A DNA stretch of 20,531 bases from Choanephora cucurbitarum (lineage: Eukaryota > Mucoromycota > Mucoromycetes > Mucorales > Choanephoraceae): assembly GCA_025331435.1 (NCBI GenBank), contig JAIWNI010000226.1:1-20531 (forward strand), in the 5' to 3' direction. Below the pieces are notes generated by a model. The model was not told the origin of the DNA, searched no databases, and saw only the letters and a program-made list of their open reading frames with translations. A program made the position numbers and the translations under genes. Below, one piece after another: positions 10,178-18,393 of this stretch. Positions within the stretch are counted from its first letter, which is position 1. Every line of letters begins with the position of its first letter.

Positions 10178-10699
10178 ATGCTGCATACAAAAAAAGTTAC
10201 GAAAGAGAGAATCTTGCCGCACGCCAGAACGCCAAAGAAGCTTGGACTCTCTGAGCCTCTTAACACTTGCTCGTCCACCATCTTTTACATTCTAGGCCAA
10301 GCTTCACCTTTCACTTAATACTTGCGACGGCTTGCAGATTTCTTCTTTGTTGACTTCAATTGCCAGGATACCAACATTCGACTCTCTAAAGGGCATTATC
10401 AGGTGGAATTTAGTTATCTTCTTTTAACATCTTTCAATACCATTACTGTTGCTGCTTTGTTGTGGGTTGCTCATGCGATAATGTCTTGAGAATTTAGCTT
10501 TGGAAAGTATGGGCGGCGGTGCATGACCGTTTTTAGTTCGCGCAGGCGTTTCTGTGGTCAGTTTCAATAACGAACGAGACCTTATTCAGCTAAATAGACA
10601 GTTCAACTTCCTAAAAAGTAAGTTTAAGCTGATTACGGTTCTGGAACAAGATGATAACAACAAGATAACTAGATTCTTGCCTGCCAAGAGTACCCATTA
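10178..10699 (+). pseudogene. Unassigned coding-like fragments
   Basis: Several stretches read like protein but do not join in one frame: AAYKKSYERENLAARQNAKE near 10180-10240; LRRLADFFFVDFNCQDTN with RLSKGHYQ near 10320-10410, ending at a possible GTGGAA donor; and, after a CGCAG acceptor near 10546, FNNERDLIQLNRQFNFLKSK and VLEQDDNNKITRFLPAKSTH ending at a TAA. I do not recognise a family. They may be pieces of one broken gene with introns I cannot place, and could belong to an element. Confidence 0.3.
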
Positions 10700-10939
10700 A
10701 ACAAATGGTAGCAGATACTGATCGATGACCGATGTTTTTGTGAAGATTGTTGCCCATAAATTACTTCCTGCAACTTTTCTTGCCACAACATTATTCTTCT
10801 TTCTTAGGCCATCAATTGTAAGTTCACACAGTGGCAATATAATTTTAGCCGTAAGGTCACCTTTTTCCTGTTCATATTTTTTGTCATATTTTTTTATTAT
10901 AAACCAAAATATACACAGTATACATCTACTTGATCTCAT
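10697..10939 (-). CDS. Hypothetical coding fragment
   Basis: The distal half reads TAKIILPLCELTIDGLRKKN and VARKVAGSNLWATIFTKT and looks more like a selected frame than the plus-strand frame over the same bases, which is Phe/Ser-rich. The proximal half (KKYDKKYEQEKGD) is low-complexity, and an acceptor-like TGAACAG lies between them, so the true exon may begin near 10870. It ends convergently against the fragment described for the plus strand. No family is recognised; it could be spurious. Confidence 0.25.
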   Translation of the reverse strand: MRSSRCILCIFWFIIKKYDKKYEQEKGDLTAKIILPLCELTIDGLRKKNNVVARKVAGSNLWATIFTKTSVIDQYLLPFV

Positions 10940-10970
10940 CCTTTTTTATGATAGTAAACCGCATTCTTAA

Positions 10971-11840
10971 TCTAAAAGAATTCTAATAGCAAATCGTCAT
11001 TAAACTCCAGAAGAGGTAAGAAGCACACTGTTATTCTGAATCCCAAATGACTATAATCAACGAAAGAAAAAAGGTGCATTATTAGTGTTTTTCTGCCGTT
11101 TTATAACAGTTGTAACATGAGTTTATTCTAGGCAGATACTGCCTGTGCATAATTTAACTTAAGTTCAGTACTTTTGGGTGACGAAGCAGATTTCAACAAT
11201 AACTGTGAACAAAGGTGATAATTACCGAAAAGAGACATATTTAGAAGTTAGAATGTAACACTTATATTGAGATATAATCAATAAAAATGAGAAAAACTAT
11301 GATGCACAAATATCATGATGTTATAGAGTAGATATAAGAAAAAAAATTAAACAAGACAAGAGAAAGACTCCAGAGACACATATATTATATAGCAATTTAT
11401 ATAGCGCACTAGGGCACATTTTCAGCAGTAAGAGGTTAAAAATTATGGTTAACTGGGGGTCCATGAACACCTTATATATTTTGAGCTAGTGATATAGTAG
11501 AGAGCGTTGGAATATGGATGGTACTAAATCCCTTAAATGGAAATCAAAAATGAGTGAATAAATGGGGTTTAAAGTGTAGCGATTTATGCCCGTTGAGTGT
11601 AAAAATCATCTTTTTTCTAAAATCATATACCAATATTAGTTTAATCGATAAACCGCTAGCTTAAGATTTGTGAGGTCGCCAGCTGGTATTGTGAACTTTA
11701 AATTTTTGAGTTTTGTATCTTTTCTCGATAATTCTGTTGTGCGGCCCGGATTCTTGCGCGGCTCGGTGTACAACTGTTATCAGTATCTAAAACTGTTGTT
11801 GGGATGCATCTATGAGCTGTTTCTTCTTTTTATATTGCGA
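10971..11840. other. Spacer upstream of the second transposase gene; no gene seen
   Basis: This AT-rich sequence contains many short A-tracts. The frame that opens at 11670 runs into the start of the next gene but has no ATG before 11841 and no convincing codon pattern there. No terminal inverted repeat matching the 3' flank of the next gene was found by eye. Confidence 0.4.
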
Positions 11841-13603
11841 ATGGATAATATAGGCACTAAAAGTAACCCCATTCATCTAGATTTTGATGATTCATCCACC
11901 AACACTTCCTTTTCGGATACTTTTAAATAAAGTTTACCTAGATTTATAAGAATTCGGATGAAGATGAGCTTCTCCGAGTCACGCGTGATGGATCAGTTAG
12001 AGGATTTCTAAAATCTGCATGTGTCACTTTGTCAAACATGTTCGCAGATGCATCCATTCGTTCTCAATTAGTCGGAAAACCTGACAATTATTCAACATCA
12101 ACCCCATCGACAAGAACTCATCAGTCCAGAACTGAAAATTATCTATCATTTGAGGATAGTGATTCTTCGCCTTTTATTGTCCGTAATGATATGGTAACCC
12201 CTACGCCTTTGCCTTTAAATCTACTTCGACAGGTTTGAACCTGAGTCAGAAACACTAAACTACCGCCCTTTTGGTTTTATTAAACTTGCAAATCAATTTC
12301 CGTATAAAATGTCTATGATATGGCAAGTACATTGTCACCAATTCGGTATCATTTTAGTATTAACAATTTTTAGGTTTTTGATCGAACATAGGTTGATTTA
12401 TAATTTTACAGACGAAGTACTTTGTGGAAATGGCAATCGAATGACTCTCACAGTAAACAGAAACCGTGCTGATGAATATGTATGGAGATGCCATAATATC
12501 AACTGTTGTAACAAGAGCTGCAGATTAATCTTCACTGATTCAATTTTCTATGATCGACAAGTACCTTTTCATATTCTATGGAGAATTATTTTCTTATGGA
12601 TTGGTCACAAATTACCTAAGTCCACAATTGCCGTCTTGATATCTTGTGATATAGATACAGTAACTTTAACTATCAACGATCTAAGACAAGTTCTGCAACA
12701 TGATTTCTTGATTGTCAACAACAGCAGCCCCGTTCGTACCTTTAGCCAATCCGAGTTTAATAGTGCTCTTCCAGGCGAGCTACATGAGTATAACTTCCCG
12801 GACAAGATAGGTAAGACACAAATATAAACAGAGACAAAATATTAATCTTTGATACTAGATGGTTATGATAGTCTAAGTAATCGAATCATCTTGGAAATAG
12901 ACGGATCAAAGTTTGGAAAAAGAAAGTATTATTTGAGACATCATATAGAAGGAGTATGGTTAATTGGCGGCGTAGAGAGAACTCCTGAACGTCGCTGTTT
13001 CTTGGTTACAGTATCATGTCGAGATGCTATTACACTGAGGGTTGTAATTGAAAGACATGTCTATCCTAGATTCATAGTTCCTACTGACTTTTGGCGTGGA
13101 AAAATTTTATCAACTAACTGGCAACGTATGACTCATCGGACAGTTAATCATACAGAAGGATTTATTTCCGAAGAAGGCGTTCATACGAACACTATTGAAG
13201 GTATCTAATTCCGCATCATTGATATACTTATTAGTTCTATTTAAGGCTCTTGAAATGCAATTAAGCTTGGAATATTACTAGAGAAAGGACTGAAAAAAAG
13301 CCTTGAATCTTAGCTGAATTTATGTTGCGTGGAAAATACGCAGATGATTTGTACGCTGAACTACTCAAGACTTTGCGCGAGGTTGGATACGATCGAAGAA
13401 ACCAGCAAAGAGCTATCTACACCGAAGTCTAGAATAAATCTGACAATGAAGATCTAGATAATCTCGCAATGATTGAAGAAGATAAAGATGTCCTTCATTT
13501 TATAAATGAGGAGCCAATTATCGTTGAAGAAGTTATTGTTCCTTTCGCATCACTCAGACGAAGCCGTCGCTTAGCCGAGATGAACCAATTGTTAAATTTT
13601 TAA
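11841..13603 (+). pseudogene. Second ISXO2/IS1595-like DDE transposase gene, lightly to moderately damaged
   Basis: Pieces in order: ATG 11841 with acidic start (IHLDFDDSSTNTSFSDTF); 11951-12237 (SDEDELLRVTRDGSVRGFL, then SFEDSDSSPFIV); 12238-12326 (ETLNYRPFGFIKLANQFPYK); intron 12327-12373; 12374-12810 with the zinc ribbon (LCGNGNRMTL, then EYVWRCHNINCCNKSC); intron 12811-12858; 12859-13200 with the DDE core (LEIDGSKFGKRKYY, GVWLIGGVERTPERRCFLV, VPTDFW, MTHRTVNHTEGF, EEGVHTNTIE); intron 13201-13245; then NAIKLGILLEK, LAEFMLRGKYADDLYAELL and an acidic/basic tail (LRRSRRLAEMNQLLNF). All three catalytic residues are present. Damage: frame change between 11930 and 11951, one near 12230, off-phase joining at 12374, TGA 13251 at a family Trp, frame change near 13310, TAG 13430. 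The DDE core itself is intact, so this copy is younger than the one at 7.7-9.2 kb or was kept longer. Confidence 0.85.
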
Positions 13604-13650
13604 ATAAATAATTCAATTTTTAAACGACTTTGAATTTGAAATAAATGCAA

Positions 13651-13720
13651 GCAACAAAATCAAACCCCTGACCTCGAATGTCAAAAGCAAACGCCTTAAC
13701 GATTAGGCAAAACGTGCAAC
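13651..13720 (-). repeat. tRNA-like sequence (SINE head or tRNA pseudogene)
   Basis: On the minus strand there is CTAATCGTTAAGGC (A-box-like), a CTTTTGA loop that would give Lys(UUU), or Gln(UUG) one base later, then AGGTCAGGGGTTTGATT (B-box-like with one change). The ends carry GTTGC at both sides. Stems are weak, so it is probably not a functional tRNA. It follows the second transposase gene by about 50 bases. Confidence 0.45.
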
Positions 13721-13881
13721 AATAAAACTATTGTTAACAAATATAACGCGATCCAAATGCTAATTATTTAAACTCATCTGCTCATCCAGTTTTGATTGTC
13801 ATTTAAGGAAAATAACACCATTCTTACCCCCGGCGCTCCCTACTATCTTACTAGCTCGAAATATAACCAGTGTTCATTAAC

Positions 13882-15570
13882 CTCAAGAGATCAGAAAGTG
13901 ATAATGATATAAATTTTCTGTCGATCTTGCTGAAATGGCCCACGTACTGGTTTCCATTCTGATGCTTCGCACAACATCAAAACAATTTTTTTTCCTCAAC
14001 TTTACCTTCAGCGCAAAACAAAAATAACGAGAGTAAAAATGCTTTTGCTTCGATTGATAAAAATGAATTAAGTTGGTTTTACGATAAGTTTTTCTGCCAG
14101 CAGCCAAGGAGATGTTGTCACTATCTGAATTCAACAACTTCTATTTAAGCGTTGATAATTCCAAGCACCGCATGCTTAAAGTAGATTTATTATGTTTCGT
14201 GACCCGGAGTCATTAAATCCGTTTTTCGCGCGTGTTCCTGAATTGGTGAACAATTTCCCTACAGGCATTGACTTTCGCAATTTCTGCTTGGCAAGTGTGA
14301 GCTACGGTAGAGAAAAATATAACCGCTTCTTTTGATATCAACGGTTTTTAAGAGATCAACAACCAAGGATCGCCTACCTAAGCGGCCATTTTTATCAGCA
14401 TTGGATTCAAAGTGTTTATCTCCTGCAGTAGAAAAGACGTATTTGTTTCTATTCTAAATCAATGTAGTGCAAAAAAGCTTATTAGAATACATGTTTGGTG
14501 ACAGTAAAGGGACATTGAAGTTTCATGCCTTAAATTTGGCTACTTTTGGTAGTTGTACGTTTATTCCCAGAGACAGAGAATGTTACCAATGCATTGTTTA
14601 CTCGGACTTTAAGCAGCCATTTTATCGTAAAGGTCGTTATGGAAGAAACGTAAAAGATTTTGATCATTTATCAATCCAAAAAAAGTCGAATGTTTTCAAA
14701 GCATATCGGAAGTACAATAAAACTAGAATTAGAAACTCAACTAAGAGAAAACTTAGTGAGATGAAAAACAATCAGATTACATTTCGTTTAAAGTTTCGCT
14801 CGCCTTTCAAAGAAAATCTTGAGGACACTATAGCATCCTGTTTTGAAAAAATGTAGGGGAAGATTTAGATGAACTGCTAAAATTAACTCGTCCTAATTAA
14901 TACAAACCTGGATAGACATATGTTTACTCATTTGGAAACCAGTAACTATTGCGGTTATCTTGACAGTATATTTCATTTAGCCGAGACATACGCTCCGTCA
15001 ATTTCAGGTAGCAAAAGTCACCACAGTCTGACAGTGTCAATCATATTTTGCGTATATATTGTCATCACAATTCAGGACACCACCAAGCCAATTCATCCTC
15101 AAAATGCAATTCAAGGCGGTTCTATATCCATGTAAAAAGGAGATTGAATTTTTTAGAAATTATTGTGATAACGATCAACCACTTATTTTTTTGACAGATG
15201 TATTCAGCTCGAGTTCATATGAGTTTTCCGTTCACAAAATGCTCTCAATTCCTTATGTAGAAAAGCTGTAACCTCATTTACCGTGTATCCCAGTAATGGT
15301 GAGATGCTCGTGAACAATTCTGCGGTCACCGACTTCAAAGTCCTTTAACGTGAATACTTGTACAATGGTCTGAATCGCTTCGAGTACGATAGACATTTAT
15401 ACAATTATGATAGCGACATAGGAGTTGATTACGATACAAAGGCTAGGCAAGTGTTTACCACAATAGGCAGTTCAAACATAGCGGTGGTCGAATACGATCA
15501 TATGTTTTATGAACAATATTTTCGGCATGTTCTAAATACAATACATCAAAATATGAATATAAAGAGATGA
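13882..15570 (+). pseudogene. Unknown gene broken into several frames
   Basis: I do not recognise the family. Coding-like blocks follow each other on the plus strand: 13882-14148 (SILLKWPTYWFPF, TGA, then NESKNAFASIDKNELSWFYD); 14192-14431 (MFRDPESLNPFFARVPELV, TGIDFRNFCLASVSYGREKY, TGA, then QRFLRDQQPRIAYLSGHFYQ); 14467-14856 (very basic: KKSNVFKAYRKYNKTRIRNS, FRLKFRSPFKENLEDTIASC); 14920-15007 (THLETSNYCGYLDSIFHLAE); 15069-15271 (QFKAVLYPCKKEIEFFRNYC, LIFLTDVFSSSSYEF); and 15268-15570 (FTVYPSNGEMLVNNSAVTDF, TAA, REYLYNGLNRFEYDRHLYNY, YDHMFYEQYFRHVLNTIHQN). A weak intron (about 15008-15075, CAATTCAG acceptor) fits between two blocks. Their unbroken order suggests one protein of about 500 residues, either an element-encoded protein or an old host gene. 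The minus-strand frame 13883-14137 is a shadow. Confidence 0.5.
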
Positions 15571-16031
15571 AACTCAAATGTCACGATAATAAAGATCAAG
15601 AACATCAATAACAAGTCAATATTTTTAAAAAAATAATAATTCAAAAATTAATAACATCAAGACAACAAACGCAAAGGAATATTAAAATCAAGATATATTA
15701 CATATAACAAAGAGATATACAAACATGGAGACATTTAAATAAAGAATTCTATAGTAAGACTACAGACAATAATTAAAGAAAAAAAAGAGAAATATACACA
15801 AAACAATAGGAGAGCATAAGAATAAACGAAGCCTTAGGCGAGACTCTAAATCGGCGAAGCCGAAGGCGACACGATAAGATAATAAAAAACAAGGGTAAGG
15901 GTATAACAATCAGCAATCACGGGTCAGGGTCAGAGTAGGGGGGTAGTGAATTGGGTCAGGCGGAGCTTTTTACACCATCCGAAAGAGGGCTCTTTTCCGA
16001 GTCGAATGCACCTAAAAAGTCCGCATAGGTC
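15571..16031. other. A-rich spacer with GC-rich repeat motif
   Basis: No gene is seen. Positions 15851-15869 carry TCGGCGAAGCCGAAGGCGA, identical to 18217-18235; both copies are followed within 80 bases by CAATCAGCAATCA and a GGGTC motif. This is therefore a short dispersed repeat whose second copy overlaps the start region of the 16.8-18.3 kb gene. Confidence 0.6.
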
Positions 16032-16124
16032 CGGGATATGTTCGAGAAAAGAGGTTTAAAGTTGCGACTCTTAAGTACTTGCGGCTAAGGTTTATCCGAG
16101 GTTCGATTCCTACTAGCCGCAAGT
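16032..16124 (+). repeat. tRNA-Leu-like element with perfect B-box and an 11-bp inverted repeat
   Basis: GGTTCGATTCC (16100-16110) is a perfect B-box, followed by TAGCCGC plus A as in an acceptor 3' strand. Upstream, GCGACTCTTAAGTACTTGC could be an anticodon arm with UAA (Leu), and TTCGAG-GGTTTAAAG a swollen D-arm, giving a class-II length of about 88 bases. However, the best partner of TAGCCGC is not at the 5' end but at 16081-16087, inside ACTTGCGGCTA (16077-16087), which pairs perfectly with TAGCCGCAAGT (16114-16124). It could therefore also be an internally rearranged tRNA or a hairpin-forming SINE head. Confidence 0.4.
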
Positions 16125-16430
16125 TAAGCTAGGCTTTATCACTGCAACTTTTGCACGCAAATCAGTAGATAAAGACCAAGCAATCAATATGAGGCATTAA
16201 TTGAGTGAATAATGCTGTTCTGGATGCTAAATTAACCTTCATTAAAGCATCAGCTAGCTTTTTACATTGCAGAAAGACAGTATATAGACGCAAACTGACA
16301 TGTAACGTTCAGTACACAAATAGTGAATATCAGTTATCCAACATGTAACATTTAGTCTATGACTTAAAGCTTACTTGACTCCATTGTCTACATGCACTGC
16401 TTCATAGGCAAAAAAAACAAAAGCACACAA
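16125..16430. other. Spacer; no gene seen
   Basis: No coding exon and no repeat were found between the two tRNA-like sequences. Confidence 0.4.
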
Positions 16431-16500
16431 TGTCCGTCGAGAGATGGTGTCGAACCCGACACCTTCTGGGCTGGATCCAGGCGGGCTAACGATTGGGACA
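16431..16500 (-). repeat. tRNA-Trp(CCA)-like sequence (SINE head or tRNA pseudogene)
   Basis: The minus strand reads CAATCGTTAGCCCGCCTGG, then ATCCAGC as a 7-base anticodon loop (T33, anticodon CCA) closed by CTGG/CCAG, then CCAGAAGG and GTGTCGGGTTCGACACC with a good B-box. From the D-arm to the T-loop this follows the layout of eukaryotic tRNA-Trp closely. The T-stem does not pair in the normal register, and TGTCC/GGACA at the two ends gives only five acceptor pairs. It is therefore probably a diverged tRNA-Trp copy rather than a working gene. Confidence 0.6.
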
Positions 16501-16509
16501 AAGTGAGGA

Positions 16510-16830
16510 TTTTGTTTTGTCAAGTTTTTGTATTTGTACTCTGTTTTTGTTTAACTTTTGGTGTTCTTTGCTATTACTCCTATATCATCCAAACTCTTAT
16601 TTTTTATACAGGTTCAACTTTTTTCTTTGTATCATATATATTTCTTTGATATAATCATAATTTTATTCATTTAGTCATAGTTTGTTCATATATTCATAGT
16701 TATAAGCATAGATTCATATTAATCATATTGTAATTATATAGTGTAGCCTAGTTGTTGAATATGTATCGGACCATAGAAGTTTTTCTTATCATTAATATCT
16801 TCATGTCTAATTGTATCATAGCTTTGGTTT
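16510..16830. other. AT-rich 3' flank with ATTCATA-type simple sequence
   Basis: This holds loosely repeated CATA/ATTCATAGT words around 16660-16735 and T-rich stretches. No gene is supported. It is the 3' flank of the minus-strand gene that ends at 16831. Confidence 0.45.
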
Positions 16831-18281
16831 TCATGTCCGGGCAGTTTTCTTATCGCTATCCATTTCATTCCCTTGTGACATATGGCATATCTTGAGCTTG
16901 TCTGTCTTGGGTATCCATCGTAGATAACAAAAGCATAATGTATAAAACCTTGCGTAAAAGTCTTTCATGTGTTGATATTCGATATTATTATCAATGAAAC
17001 ATTGCAATAATATAGATCTACTGCCAAACTTGATCCATTTACTCTTGGGATCCATGGTGATTAGACTTATGATCTCCTCTTTTGACGCTTGCCTAGATGG
17101 TAGTGGCATCAGGTTTTTCATTGCTATCTCCATTTTAGTGAATGCGTTGAATCCTGTATTCCACTTAGGCATATTCGATAGTTTGTCTTGTTCCTGCTGG
17201 TTGACCTCGTCTATTTCGCATAGGGCTGCTATACCGGGTCTTCTAGTAGTTTGCTTGAAAAGGGATTCCGGTAAAAGACCAAAGTATTCCTTAAAAAATA
17301 TGCAGGCAAATATATTAACAGCCAGATCAGAGAAACCATAAGTCTTGAACACATTTAGTACCAAGTCAATATGCTTTTGAGCACTAATGTCCTGATGCTT
17401 GTACCAGTTTACGAATGTAAATTCCCTTGGGAGCAGAGATTCGGTTGAAAGCGAAAGTATATTTGCCTGTTCAAAGTCTTATATGAGTTTTGATGTGTTC
17501 AATTTCGCTATGAGTCTGGAGGTCTTGACGCTGATATAATTGAATATGAGGATACATGGCCTGCAAATCAGTAAAGTCTATGGACGCCCTACAGTTGTAC
17601 TGTCCACCCTCCAAAGTGAATAAGTTAGGCCACTTGAACAAAGACGATGACTTCCCCACAAGATTTCTTCTATACAGGACATTCAATGGTTGTAAATTGA
17701 AATGCTTGTTAACACCATTAAATTTCACACTGTATCTTTTTGGTGGAGACCCCATGATAGACGAAAGTACATAAGATAGGAACAGCAAGCCATTCAGAGA
17801 AGGGATATTCACACTCTTGACAAAGCCTTGGGTAATTTTCTTGGATGTTTGGATTATCATACTAAGGTAGGCAGTATACGGAGTAGTCTTCAAATGAAAG
17901 AAATGACTTGCGTTGACCTCAGCTCTATACGTTGAGGTTAGTTATTGAGTACGGACAGTGGTTTATATCTATTCTTACACTTTTCTCAGTATATCGATAG
18001 TAGAACTTAAATCGTCAGTCAACCATGTACGTGCTTCCAGTCTTAAAGAGTGATGACGGTCTGAAGAGAGTCTCAACTTTTCTACATAGTTATCCTATCA
18101 AGTAGACTTGTTAGTCATTAATTACTTTTAGGGGTTATGATCTACTCACTATTGTGTTGAAGAGTCCTGGTTCACCAGCCTGAAAACGAATATGATCAAA
18201 GTCATAAAAGACATAATCGGCGAAGCCGAAGGCGAGACGAGAGGAACAATTTAAAGGGTCAGGGCAATCAGCAATCAGCAT
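16831..18281 (-). pseudogene. Unknown multi-copy gene, four segments, one frameshift
   Basis: I do not recognise the family. Exon 1 18281-18150 (44 codons, ATG start); intron 18149-18095 (55 nt, GTGAGT, branch TGACTAAC); exon 2 18094-17979; intron 17978-17925 (54 nt, GTAAGA, branch AACTAAC); exon 3 17924-16831. Both joins keep phase. One extra base in a CTTTGAACAG stretch (about 17470-17475) shifts the frame. The 6.5-kb copy shows the original reading continued through RLKQA, here RLEQANILSLS. Allowing for it, the product is about 446 residues. Visible segments: YDFDHIRFQAGEPGLFNTID, RLEARTWLTDDLSSTIDILR, FVKSVNIPSLNGLLFLSYVL, RASIDFTDLQAMYPHIQL, EFTFVNWYKHQDI, FACIFFKEYFGLLPES, SKWIKFGSRSILLQCFID and a Lys-rich C-terminus. 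No signal peptide is visible. Having a second, much older copy in the same window suggests a transposon-borne or amplified family. The single lesion could also be a sequencing error, leaving an intact gene. Confidence 0.7.
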
Positions 18282-18304
18282 TTATGGGTCTAACGCCCAT
18301 TTAC

Positions 18305-18326
18305 TTGACCGGAGACTTCCGGTCAA
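18305..18326. repeat. Perfect 9-bp inverted repeat
   Basis: TTGACCGGA and TCCGGTCAA flank GACT. The 7.1-kb repeat copy keeps an imperfect version (TTGATCGAA-GACT-TTCGGTCCA), so it belongs to the repeat element. It could be an RNA hairpin or a protein-binding palindrome. Confidence 0.7.
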
Positions 18327-18393
18327 CCAAATTTTAAATTGTTTCCCTAGACGCACCCCAAAAAATTAAAGTTTTTTGCTGACGTCGTAAAAT

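Noticed and set aside
10810..10830. GTAAGT on the plus strand as a splice donor
   Set aside because: No coding exon precedes it in phase; on the minus strand the same bases sit inside a better frame (LCELTI).
12605..12805. Minus-strand 66-codon frame
   Set aside because: Shadow of the second transposase gene's zinc-ribbon exon.
7963..13253. Reassignment of TGA to Trp in the nuclear code
   Set aside because: TGG is used for Trp throughout, and TAA/TAG stops and frameshifts occur in the same pseudogenes, so decay explains the data better. The shared TGA remains listed as a finding.
13883..14137. Minus-strand 84-codon frame
   Set aside because: The plus strand over the same bases reads better (NESKNAFASIDKNELSWFYD) and continues into further coding-like blocks.
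16994..17774. Plus-strand frames at 16994-17341 and 17556-17774
   Set aside because: Antisense shadows of the spliced minus-strand unknown gene, which has in-phase introns and a diverged homologue supporting the minus reading.
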